NCBI RefSeq assembly: GCF_916858675.1
Contig: NZ_CAKASM010000002.1
Coordinates: forward strand, 1 to 64,000
Length of the DNA stretch: 64,000 bases
Direction: 5' to 3'
Source of the DNA: Sphingomonas sp. Leaf21
GTDB lineage: Bacteria > Pseudomonadota > Alphaproteobacteria > Sphingomonadales > Sphingomonadaceae
Part shown: one piece after another, positions 1 to 7,227 of the stretch
Layout: every line of letters begins with the position of its first letter
How positions within the stretch are numbered: the stretch's first letter is position 1
Notes under the pieces: model-generated
Told to the model about the DNA's origin: nothing
The model's database searches: none
Seen by the model: only the letters and a program-made list of their open reading frames with translations
Program-made: the position numbers and the translations under genes

Positions 1-1
1 G

Positions 2-655
2 GCGGGTGTCGGCGGTCTGGTCGCGGCGGTTTCGGGCGGCGGCGGCGGTGGCGGCTTCGGCGGCGGTCGTGGCGGCGGCGGCGGCATGCCCCCCCAGGTC
101 GTTGGCGAGGGCACCGGTGTCGTAAAGTTCTTCAACGCGCAGAAGGGTTTCGGCTTTGTCGTGCGTGATGACGGCGGCGAAGACGTGTTCGTCCACATCT
201 CGGCCGTCGAGCAGGCGGGTCTGACCGGTCTGGCCGAGGGTCAGCCGCTCGGCTTCACCCTGGTCGATCGTGGCGGCCGCATCTCGGCCATCGAACTGAA
301 GATCGAGGGCGAGCCGCTCCCGGTCCAGGATCGTGCTCCCCGCGAACCGCGTGAAGGCGGCTTCGGCGGCGACCGCGATCGTGGTCCCCGCGGTGGTGCA
401 GCCGGTGGCTTCGGTGCCGCTCCGCAGCGCCAGCTGACCGGTGAGAAGGCGACCGGCACGGTCAAGTTCTTCAACGCGATGAAGGGCTTCGGCTTCATTC
501 AGCGCGACGACGGACAGCCCGACGCGTTCGTCCACATCTCGGCCGTCGAGCGCGCCGGCATGGGCTCGCTGAACGAGGGCGACCGCCTGCAGTTCGAGAT
601 CGAGGTCGATCGTCGCGGCAAGTACGCGGCCGTCAACCTGCAGAACGAAGGCTGA
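2..655 (+). CDS. Double cold-shock-domain protein, 5' end outside window
   Basis: RNA/ssDNA-binding cytoplasmic protein with two cold-shock domains. Counting from the ATG at 86, domain 1 spans about residues 9-70 (RNP1 KGFGFV at 20-25, RNP2 VFVHI) and domain 2 about 122-187 (RNP1 KGFGFI at 133-138). They are joined by a Gly/Arg/Pro-rich linker. The frame is open upstream of 86 to the window edge and encodes a glycine-rich stretch with few other residues. The ATG at 86 has no ribosome binding site, only GGC repeats, before it. I therefore infer that the gene starts outside the window and carries a Gly-rich N-terminal tail, as sphingomonad two-domain cold-shock proteins commonly do. Its role would be RNA chaperoning or transcription antitermination; the identity is clear but the true start is not visible. 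A terminator follows. Confidence 0.9.
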   Translation, partial: AGVGGLVAAVSGGGGGGGFGGGRGGGGGMPPQVVGEGTGVVKFFNAQKGFGFVVRDDGGEDVFVHISAVEQAGLTGLAEGQPLGFTLVDRGGRISAIELKIEGEPLPVQDRAPREPREGGFGGDRDRGPRGGAAGGFGAAPQRQLTGEKATGTVKFFNAMKGFGFIQRDDGQPDAFVHISAVERAGMGSLNEGDRLQFEIEVDRRGKYAAVNLQNEG

Positions 656-694
656 TCGCTTCGTCTGAATAAGCCATCCCTTTTCGGGCGACAG

Positions 695-733
695 GGCCCG
701 GCGTTGCAGCGATGCGACGCCGGGCCTTTTCGT
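695..733 (+). terminator. Rho-independent terminator of the cold-shock gene
   Basis: A 10-bp perfect stem, GGCCCGGCGT (695-704) with ACGCCGGGCC (717-726), is followed by TTTTCGTTTT. It lies 40 bases after the cold-shock stop codon. Confidence 0.85.
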
Positions 734-780
734 TTTCCGGGGCCGTCGCTCGGGGCCCGCCCGACCTTGCGATGCCGAGC

Positions 781-918
781 TATATTCCGGACGGCCCATG
801 GGCCGGGTCGCAATACGTTGGTTTTGCCCCGGCTGTCTGGACCGGCGGCGATCTATCACATCGAGCGTGTCGCCAAGGCATAGGCGGTTCCTCGCCACCT
901 CGACCGTCCGGAGATTCC
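781..918 (+). ncRNA. Possible structured RNA (6S-like?), weak
   Basis: This gene-free stretch holds a closing helix, CCGGACGG (787-794) with CCGTCCGG (904-911). Internal helices are GCCGGG/CCCGGC (802-807/828-833), GGCGA/TCGCC (847-851/870-874) and GGCG/CGCC (883-886/893-896). The 3' side reads CGGAGATTCC, which resembles the 3' end of enterobacterial 6S RNA. The fold I can draw is multibranched rather than the long 6S rod, and no clear promoter is visible. It could equally be chance pairing in GC-rich DNA. Confidence 0.25.
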
Positions 919-1189
919 ACCCTCCGCCCGGATGGCATCTCATTCCAGCGTTACTTCGGCCAGTCTCGTGAAAGAGCGGGGAAGGGCGTTCGTGCGCTAT
1001 CGAATCGGCTCGCAACTGGACCCCGGCCTGCGCCGGGGTGGATGGGGTCGGGGGCGGCACATGGTCCAGTCGGTAGGGACTTCGGCTGCTCACCCCGCCC
1101 CTGTCCCAACCATCCAACAGGTCGGCACGCCCTGCTGATCCCTTCCCCCTGTCCAGCGGTCAGGAGATGCGCGGGGCGAACGCTCACCC
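919..1189. other. Gene-poor spacer
   Basis: No convincing gene on either strand. Short open frames here have no recognisable product and no ribosome binding site. The stretch contains a GC hairpin of the kind scattered through sphingomonad intergenic DNA (1021-1038). Confidence 0.5.
1021..1038. repeat. Short palindromic GC hairpin
   Basis: CCCCGGC-CTGC-GCCGGGG forms a perfect 7-bp stem with a 4-base loop and no following T run. It resembles dispersed intergenic palindromes rather than a terminator. Only one copy is seen in this window. Confidence 0.5.
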
Positions 1190-1218
1190 TTGCCACCGCT
1201 TCCAATTCTCTGTATTGA
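1190..1218 (+). promoter_or_regulatory. Promoter of the DUF1348-TetR operon
   Basis: TTGCCA (1190-1195), 17 bases, TATTGA (1213-1218). The -10 element lies inside the palindromic operator at 1207-1230, which fits repression by steric exclusion. Confidence 0.5.
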
Positions 1219-1230
1219 GCGGTACAGAGA
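1207..1230. promoter_or_regulatory. Inverted-repeat operator, probably for the TetR repressor
   Basis: A perfect 8-bp inverted repeat, TCTCTGTA-N8-TACAGAGA, covers the -10 element 26 bases before the DUF1348 start codon. The TetR-family regulator is the second gene of the same operon, so autoregulation is the natural inference. The repressor-site link has not been tested. Confidence 0.7.
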
Positions 1231-1255
1231 TAAACGATCGGTAAAGGACAGGGTG

Positions 1256-1717
1256 ATGCGCCCGCCACTTCCCCCATTCACTTACGAAACCGCCGTCCAG
1301 AAGGTGCGCGCCGCCGAGGATGGCTGGAACAGTCGCGATCCCGAGCGGGTGGCGCAGGCCTATACCCCCGACTGCCACTGGCGAAACCGCGCGACCTTCG
1401 TCACCGGTCATGAGGCGATCGTCGCCTTCCTGCGGGAGAAGTGGGCGCGGGAGCAGGAGTATCGGCTGATCAAGGAATTATGGGCGCATGACGGCGCGCG
1501 TATCGCGGTTCGCTTCGCCTATGAATGGCGGGACGATACGGGCCAGTGGTTCCGGGCCTATGGCAACGAGAATTGGGACTTTGCCGAGGATGGGCGGATG
1601 CGCCGCCGGATCGCCTCGATCAACGACCTGCCGATCACGCCTGAGGAGCGGTTGTTCCACTGGCCGCTGGGAACGCGACCGGCCGATCATCCCTCGCTGA
1701 GCGATCTGGGGTTGTAA
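1256..1717 (+). CDS. DUF1348 / NTF2-like family protein
   Basis: A 153-aa cytoplasmic protein of the DUF1348 (SnoaL/NTF2-like cone fold) family. The family-typical block is the run [16 protein letters not shown] followed by [15 protein letters not shown] and SINDLP. The biochemical function of the family is not established. The ATG at 1256 is chosen because AAGGA lies 7 bases upstream; an earlier in-frame ATG at 1190 lies upstream of the predicted transcript start. The TetR gene starts 2 bases after its stop, so both should be on one transcript under the operator at 1207-1230. A small-molecule binding or detoxifying role induced through TetR is inference. Confidence 0.85.
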   Translation: MRPPLPPFTYETAVQKVRAAEDGWNSRDPERVAQAYTPDCHWRNRATFVTGHEAIVAFLREKWAREQEYRLIKELWAHDGARIAVRFAYEWRDDTGQWFRAYGNENWDFAEDGRMRRRIASINDLPITPEERLFHWPLGTRPADHPSLSDLGL

Positions 1718-1719
1718 CG

Positions 1720-2292
1720 GTGGCGCGGCTGATCGCGGAGCGTGCCGATGCGCTGCCCGGCCTGGCGGAGGTGTTCCGCGAATATGGTTTCGCCGGGGCC
1801 AGCCTGTCGCTGATCGGCACCGCGACGGGGCTGGGTCGCGGCAGCCTGTATCACTTCTTCCCGGGCGGAAAGAACGAGATGGCGGCCGCCGTGCTCGACG
1901 ATATCGCGACATGGTTCGAGCAGGCGGTCTTCGCCCCGCTGGCTGAGGCGGCGGAGCCGCGCGCGGGAATCGAGGCGATGATGGTCGCGGTCGATCGCTA
2001 TTTCCAGTCGGGGCAGCGCGCCTGCCTGATCGGGGCCTGGGGATTGGGGGCGACACGCGACCCCTTCGCCGAGTCGATCGCCGCCTATTTCCGACGCTGG
2101 ATCGCCGCGATCCAGACGGTGCTGATCCGCGGAGGCATCGAGGAGGGACATGCGACGATCCTGGCGCAGGACGTGGTCAGCGGTATCCAGGGCGCGATCC
2201 TGTTGTCACGCGCCCTGAACGATCCGGGGCTGTTCCGCGCCACGCTCGGGCGGCTGACGGCGCGGCTCTATACCGCGCTCGCCGCCGCCTGA
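1720..2292 (+). CDS. TetR/AcrR family transcriptional regulator
   Basis: A 190-aa DNA-binding repressor. The N-terminal helix-turn-helix is at about residues 14-60, with the family pattern FREYGF...SLIGTATGLGRGSLYHFF. The rest is the helical ligand-binding and dimerisation domain, which contains one Cys in GQRACLIG. It starts with GTG two bases after the DUF1348 stop, so it is translationally linked. Its probable target is the inverted repeat overlapping the operon promoter. The ligand is unknown. The next gene is convergent. Confidence 0.9.
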   Translation: MARLIAERADALPGLAEVFREYGFAGASLSLIGTATGLGRGSLYHFFPGGKNEMAAAVLDDIATWFEQAVFAPLAEAAEPRAGIEAMMVAVDRYFQSGQRACLIGAWGLGATRDPFAESIAAYFRRWIAAIQTVLIRGGIEEGHATILAQDVVSGIQGAILLSRALNDPGLFRATLGRLTARLYTALAAA

Positions 2293-2311
2293 GCGGGACG
2301 AACGGGCGTTC

Positions 2312-3643
2312 TCAAATCGCCGCCAGCGCCTGTTCACAATCCGCGATCAGGTCGTCGGCATCCTCGACCCCGATCGAGATGCGGACCAGATTGTCGGTGA
2401 TCCCCAACGCCCCCTTGCGCGCGTCCGGGACCGACAGATGCGTCATCGCCGCGGGATGGCTGGCCAGCGTCTCGGTCCCGCCCAGGCTGACCGCCAGCTT
2501 GGCGATGCGCAAGGCATCCAGGAAGCGGAACGACTCCGCCTCGCCCCCCTTCAGATAAAGCGAGAAGGTCGACCCGCCGCCGGTGCAGTGGCGGCGATAG
2601 ATGTCCGCCTGTCGCTCCAATCCCGGCGTGTCCGCCAGGAAGCCGAGATAGCCGACCCGCTCCACCTTGGGATGGTCGCGAAGGAAGGCGCAGACCTTCG
2701 CGGCATTCTCGCCCGCGCGGCTCATGCGCAGTTCGAGCGTCTCGAGCGAGCGCAGCAGCATCCAGGCGGTGTTGGGGTCGCAGATCGTGCCGATCGTGTT
2801 GCGCATCGATCGGATGGTGGCGATGTGCGCCTTGGACCCCAGCACGCCCCCCGCGACCAGATCCGAATGGCCGCCCGCATATTTGGTCAGCGAATAGACG
2901 ACGAGGTCCGCGCCGTGCCGCAGCGGCCGTTGCCACAGCGGCCCCAGGAAGGTGTTGTCGATCGCGATGGGGGGCTTTTCCTCCGTATCGGCGAAGGCGG
3001 CGTCGCGGGCGGCGGCCACCGCCTCGATATCGACCAGCGCGTTGGTCGGGTTGGCGGGGCTTTCCAGATAGATCATTGCGACCCGACCGAGCGCGGCGGC
3101 CTTGGCCAGCACGTTATCGATCTCCTCGCGCGTGGCGCCTGCGGGGAAGTCGAGCCACTGCACCCCGAACCGGCCCAGGATGCGGCCGATCAACGTCTCG
3201 GTCGCGGCGTAGAGCGGACCCGAATGGACGATCACGTCACCGGGCTGGACCATCGAGAGGAACAGGGTGGCGATCGCCGCCATGCCGCTGGAGAAGGTCA
3301 GCGCATCCTCCGCCTCGTCCCAGATGGCGAGCCGGTCTTCGAGTATCTCCTGATTCGGGCCGTTGAAGCGAGAATAGACCAGGCCATCGGCGCCGCCGGG
3401 GCGCTTGCCGGTCACCCCCTCGAAATGCCGCTTGCCCGCCGCGGCGTTGGGGAAGACGAAGGTCGATGTCAGGAAGATCGGTGGCTTGAGCGAGCCTTCC
3501 GACAGGACGGGGTCGAAGCCATAACCCATCATCAGGGTCGAGGGCTTCAGCTTGCGCTCGCCGATGCTCGTCGCATCGCTCTTGCGCTCGCCCGTCGCTG
3601 GCGACTGCGGCGGAACGCCGGTCAGATCTGATTCGGTCGGCAT
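2312..3643 (-). CDS. Cystathionine gamma-synthase family PLP enzyme
   Basis: A 443-aa cytosolic Cys/Met-metabolism PLP-dependent enzyme. The lysine expected to hold PLP is K254, in SLTKYAGGHSD. The upstream substrate/PLP motifs YSRFNGPN, SSGMAAI and AIDNTF are intact. Sequence alone does not separate cystathionine gamma-synthase, cystathionine gamma-lyase, methionine gamma-lyase and O-acylhomoserine sulfhydrylase. The ATG at 3643 is preferred over one at 3685 because AAGGAG sits 6 bases upstream. The N-terminal 30 residues are polar and probably disordered. It is the last gene of the minus-strand cluster after pgeF, with a 79-base gap. Confidence 0.88.
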   Translation of the reverse strand: MPTESDLTGVPPQSPATGERKSDATSIGERKLKPSTLMMGYGFDPVLSEGSLKPPIFLTSTFVFPNAAAGKRHFEGVTGKRPGGADGLVYSRFNGPNQEILEDRLAIWDEAEDALTFSSGMAAIATLFLSMVQPGDVIVHSGPLYAATETLIGRILGRFGVQWLDFPAGATREEIDNVLAKAAALGRVAMIYLESPANPTNALVDIEAVAAARDAAFADTEEKPPIAIDNTFLGPLWQRPLRHGADLVVYSLTKYAGGHSDLVAGGVLGSKAHIATIRSMRNTIGTICDPNTAWMLLRSLETLELRMSRAGENAAKVCAFLRDHPKVERVGYLGFLADTPGLERQADIYRRHCTGGGSTFSLYLKGGEAESFRFLDALRIAKLAVSLGGTETLASHPAAMTHLSVPDARKGALGITDNLVRISIGVEDADDLIADCEQALAAI

Positions 3644-3722
3644 GTCGGTCTCCTTGGGACGTTGCGCCGCTCTGTCGGCGGCCATGTCCCGAGGATAACG
3701 CGGTGAACGGCGTTGGCGATGC

Positions 3723-4496
3723 CTATGCCAGCCCGATCAGCGAGATCTGGCGGCCATAAGAGGGTTCGCCGCGATGGGTGGCGCGCCGGAAGCTGAAAAA
3801 GCGATCCTCCTGCGTATAGGTGTCCTCGCCGAGCGCGACGACGCGGCTCACCCCCGCCGCCGCCAGTCGATGCGCGACATAGGCCTCCAGATCGAACTGA
3901 TATCGGTCGGGGCGGCCATCGGCGAAGAAGCGCTCGTTTTCGGGCGTATGCTCGGCGAAGCGGCGAAGGAACGCGGCATCGACCTCGTAGCTGGCGCGCG
4001 CGATGCATGGTCCGATCGCCGCGACGATCCGTTCGCGTCGTGCCCCCAGCGCCTCCATCGCGACCAGCGTCGCATCGGTGATCCCGCCGAACGCGCCCTT
4101 CCACCCGGCATGGGCGGCACCGACCACCCCGGCCTGCGCGTCGGCGAACAGCACCGGCGCGCAATCGGCGGTCAGGATGCCGAGCAACAGGCCCGGCCGG
4201 TCGGTGACCAGGGCGTCGCCATGCGGGCGGATATCGTCTTCCGGCGCGGTCAGCACCGTCACCGCCTCCGCCGAATGAATCTGGTAGCAGGTGATGAGCC
4301 GCGCCGACGGCAGCACCGTATCGCGGGCGCGCCGCCGATTCTCCGCGACCGCGTCGGCATCGTCCTCCGATCCCAGGCCGACGTTCAGCCCGCCATGGAT
4401 CCCGTTCGAGACACCCCCGCGTCGCCCGAGGAAACCGTGCGCAACCGTGTCCAGCAGCGGGGTCCGGAGCAGCTCTATCCGTGGCGAAGGGGTCAT
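3723..4496 (-). CDS. pgeF: Peptidoglycan editing factor PgeF (DUF152/YfiH laccase-like)
   Basis: A 257-aa member of the YfiH/DUF152 multicopper-polyphenol-oxidoreductase-like family. In E. coli PgeF removes wrongly incorporated residues from peptidoglycan precursors; related proteins show purine nucleoside or laccase activity in vitro. The metal/catalytic signature is complete: H74 (QIHSAEAV), C112 (TADCAPVLF) and H129 (AAHAGWKG). The length is normal. The start codon overlaps the stop of the upstream acetyltransferase gene (ATGA), so the two are co-translated. The position next to lgt and a MidA-like gene puts it in an envelope/housekeeping operon. Confidence 0.92.
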   Translation of the reverse strand: MTPSPRIELLRTPLLDTVAHGFLGRRGGVSNGIHGGLNVGLGSEDDADAVAENRRRARDTVLPSARLITCYQIHSAEAVTVLTAPEDDIRPHGDALVTDRPGLLLGILTADCAPVLFADAQAGVVGAAHAGWKGAFGGITDATLVAMEALGARRERIVAAIGPCIARASYEVDAAFLRRFAEHTPENERFFADGRPDRYQFDLEAYVAHRLAAAGVSRVVALGEDTYTQEDRFFSFRRATHRGEPSYGRQISLIGLA

Positions 4497-5002
4497 AGCG
4501 ACAGCCTCATGATCCGATCCTCATCGATGGTCGCGCCGACGGGGAAGTCGAACCGGCCGATGTCGACGAAGCCGTAGCGCGCGTAGAAGGCCTTGGCCCG
4601 GTGGTTGTCGACATAGACCGACAGGATGAGCTGGCTCGCCCCGCCTGCCCTGGCCGTCGCGATCGCCCAGTCCATGAGGACCGGACCGACGCCCGCGCCC
4701 AGATGGCTAGACGCGACATAGAGCTGGTAGAGTTCGACCGCGTCCTCGGGCCAGGTGCCGGGAAAGCCCACCGGGCCGAGCTTGGCAAAGCCGATGATCG
4801 CGCCGTCCGCCACCGCCAGGCGGATGGTGAAGTCGGGATCGTCGACCTGGCGCGGCAGCCCCCCGGGACCGAAGGCCTCGTCGAGGAAGGCGGCGAGATC
4901 GGCGGGGGGATAGAGAGGACCGAACGTCTCGGTGAACGCCGCCGCCGCCATCCGTCCCAACGCTTCGCCGTCGCCCGGCCCGGCATCGCGATAGTCGATC
5001 AT
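4493..5002 (-). CDS. GNAT family N-acetyltransferase
   Basis: A 169-aa single-domain acetyl-CoA-dependent acyltransferase. Motif A is ELYQLYVASSHLGAGVGPVLMD, with a less typical GAGVGP acetyl-CoA loop in place of Q/RxxGxG/A. Motif B holds the usual NHRAKAFYARYGF. The substrate is unknown. It overlaps the gene on each side by 4 bases (ATGA), which indicates one polycistronic message from lgt towards pgeF. Confidence 0.88.
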   Translation of the reverse strand: MIDYRDAGPGDGEALGRMAAAAFTETFGPLYPPADLAAFLDEAFGPGGLPRQVDDPDFTIRLAVADGAIIGFAKLGPVGFPGTWPEDAVELYQLYVASSHLGAGVGPVLMDWAIATARAGGASQLILSVYVDNHRAKAFYARYGFVDIGRFDFPVGATIDEDRIMRLSL

Positions 5003-6081
5003 TCGCCATACCCCGCCGGAACCGGCCAGTCGGGCCGCGTGACCGCGAGCGCGCGGAAGAGCGTCCCCATGTCCTGCATCAGCCGGTTGCGATCGGCGAG
5101 CAGCGCGTCGGCGCGCCCGGGATGCGCGCGGGCGAGGGCGGCGGTCCGCTGGTCGATCCCCAGCGCGCCGAGCAGATCGCGCTGGGTGACGGGACCGAAG
5201 GCGGCGAGCCCCGCCGCCTGTGCGCAGGCGGCGAGCGTCGTGAAGTCGACATGCGCGCTCAGATCCTGGTCGCCCGGCCGTTCGAACGGGTTGGCATAGC
5301 CATGGCCGCGCACCGCCTGAAGCGTGTCGGCGATCGCGGGCCCCTCATAGCCATAGTCGACGATCAGCGTGGCTCCTCCTTGCGCGGCGATCCGCGTGGA
5401 GAGCGCGCGGATCACCGACACGCTGGCGGGGGATACCTCGATCACCGAACCGGCCTCGGCGTCGCGAAGCGTCTCCGGGATGAGGTCGCCCGGCACCGGT
5501 GGCCCGGCGATCGGCAGGAACAGCAGGTCTTGCGCCGCGACCAGCCGCTCGTGCCAGCCGTCTCCGCGCCGGACCAGTTGCCGGATCGGCAGCGCGTCGA
5601 AGAACTCGTTGGCGATGACGATCAGCGGTCGGTCGGTCGGCAGCGTCTCGACCGTGTCATGCCATGTCGCATCGGCGATCCGCTGTCCTTGCGCGGTGCG
5701 CAAGCTGGCGCTCGTCTCGACGAAATGGACCGGCGGCGAAAAGCCCGCCTTCGCCATCGCGCGCCTGGCATCGGCGGCCAGCGTGCCCCGGCCCGGACCC
5801 AGCTCGACCCAGTGAACCTCGGGTCGCCCCGCACGGTCCCACAGGTCCGCGCACCACAGGCCGACCAGTTCGCCGAACATCTGGCTGATCTCGGGACTGG
5901 TGGTGAAGTCGCCGTCGGCACCCAGCGGATCGCGGGTGCCGTAATAATGCGCATTGGCGGCGGCCATGAACTGCGCCACCGGTATCGGCCCGGCCAGCGC
6001 GATCGCGCGGGCGAGCCGCTCGGGCAGCGCGTCCCCGGGCGCGGGTCGATGATCGGCGGGGGGGATCAGCGGGTTGGTCAT
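4999..6081 (-). CDS. Class I SAM-dependent methyltransferase, MidA/NDUFAF7-like (DUF185)
   Basis: A 360-aa protein of the DUF185 family, related to mitochondrial complex I assembly factor NDUFAF7/MidA. The family motifs are FTTSPEISQMFGELVGLW near residue 60, and the SAM-binding region ELGPGRGTLAADARRA. In mitochondria it methylates an arginine of the NDUFS2 subunit; a similar role on NuoD or another protein here is inference. It starts 40 bases after lgt and overlaps the acetyltransferase gene by 4 bases. Confidence 0.9.
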   Translation of the reverse strand: MTNPLIPPADHRPAPGDALPERLARAIALAGPIPVAQFMAAANAHYYGTRDPLGADGDFTTSPEISQMFGELVGLWCADLWDRAGRPEVHWVELGPGRGTLAADARRAMAKAGFSPPVHFVETSASLRTAQGQRIADATWHDTVETLPTDRPLIVIANEFFDALPIRQLVRRGDGWHERLVAAQDLLFLPIAGPPVPGDLIPETLRDAEAGSVIEVSPASVSVIRALSTRIAAQGGATLIVDYGYEGPAIADTLQAVRGHGYANPFERPGDQDLSAHVDFTTLAACAQAAGLAAFGPVTQRDLLGALGIDQRTAALARAHPGRADALLADRNRLMQDMGTLFRALAVTRPDWPVPAGYGE

Positions 6082-6121
6082 GCCCTCGCTCTGCCGCCCC
6101 GATCCCGCCGCCGCAAGGGGA

Positions 6122-7003
6122 TCAGGCGACGCTGTCGCTTCCCGCGATCGGTTCGACGCGGACGCGCCGCGCCTTGGCAGAGGTCATCAGGTACAGCCCG
6201 CCCAGGATCATCGGGACGCACAGCCACTGGCCCATGTGCAGTCCGGTGAACTGTGCGAAGGCGCGAAGCTGCTGATCGGGCTCGCGGAAGAATTCGACGA
6301 TGAAGCGCGCGATGCCATAGCCGAGCAGGAACAGCCCCGACAGCCTGCCGGGTTCGTAACGCGATTTGGTCCGCCAGAAGGCGAAGCTCATCACCGCGAA
6401 CAGGATCAGCCCCTCCAGCCCGGCCTCGTAAAGCTGGCTGGGATGGCGCGCGGGATCGGGCAGGCCGAACGGCACGGTGCGCGGAAAGACGATCGCCCAG
6501 GGCACGTCCGACGGCTTGCCCCACAGCTCGCCGTTGACGAAATTGGCGAGGCGGCCGAGGAACAGCCCCACCGGCGCGGTGCAGACCAGATAGTCGAGGA
6601 TTCGCAGCCAGCTAAGCTTGTGCTTGCGCGCGAAGAGGATGACGCCGAGGCCGGTGCCCACCGCCCCGCCATGGAAGCTCATGCCGCCGTCCCACAGCCG
6701 CAGGATGCGAAGCGGGTGGAGGAACATCTCGGGCGCGTAGAAGATCACATAGCCGATCCGACCGCCCAGGATGATGCCCAGCGTCGCATAGAAGACCAGA
6801 TCGTCGGCATGCGCGCGCGACATCGGGGCGCCCGGACGATCAAGCATCTTGCCCAGATACCACCAGCCGAACAGGATGCCGGTGATGTAGGCCAGGCTGT
6901 ACCAGCGCAGCGTGAAGAAGCCGATCGAGAAGACATCCGGGTGCAATCCCAGATCCTCGAACCGGATATGGCCGGCGGCGGCCGCAAGCATGGGCAGGAT
7001 CAA
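6122..7003 (-). CDS. lgt: Prolipoprotein diacylglyceryl transferase
   Basis: A 293-aa inner-membrane enzyme that transfers diacylglycerol from phosphatidylglycerol to the lipobox cysteine of prolipoproteins. About seven hydrophobic segments are visible. The signature [13 protein letters not shown] is at 150-162 (R151, N154), and the conserved His is in SFHGG (H111). I take the TTG at 7003 as start because AGGGGA lies about 7 bases before it; the ATG at 6991 would have too long a spacer. It is the first gene of the cluster running to 2312, and it diverges from the oxidoreductase gene. Substrates within this window include the OmpA lipoprotein at 14466. Confidence 0.95.
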   Translation of the reverse strand: MILPMLAAAAGHIRFEDLGLHPDVFSIGFFTLRWYSLAYITGILFGWWYLGKMLDRPGAPMSRAHADDLVFYATLGIILGGRIGYVIFYAPEMFLHPLRILRLWDGGMSFHGGAVGTGLGVILFARKHKLSWLRILDYLVCTAPVGLFLGRLANFVNGELWGKPSDVPWAIVFPRTVPFGLPDPARHPSQLYEAGLEGLILFAVMSFAFWRTKSRYEPGRLSGLFLLGYGIARFIVEFFREPDQQLRAFAQFTGLHMGQWLCVPMILGGLYLMTSAKARRVRVEPIAGSDSVA

Positions 7004-7227
7004 GCGCGTTTCCCCTATCTCTGGTCGGCTTCCATAGAGGGGACGCGCGTCAACACCAATAGCAGGGTTCCGGGGGGGGGCGCCGCCACTTTCCGTTCGG
7101 CCCTAGCGAAGGCGACCCCCCAGCCGTTCGCCCAAACCCCAAACCGGCAACCGATCGACCCCGTCACTCTCACACACCGAAACCCCCGGCTTGCCTGACC
7201 GGCCTTCGACGCTAAGGCTCCCCCGTG

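Noticed and set aside
712..1218. 168-aa open frame on the plus strand
   Set aside because: No ribosome site and no recognisable domain. It lies over the possible RNA region and a palindromic repeat and extends into the promoter and operator of the next operon.
951..1277. 108-aa open frame on the minus strand containing HPGAGRGP
   Set aside because: The peptide comes from translating a GC palindromic repeat that is dispersed in sphingomonad genomes, and it overlaps the real DUF1348 start.
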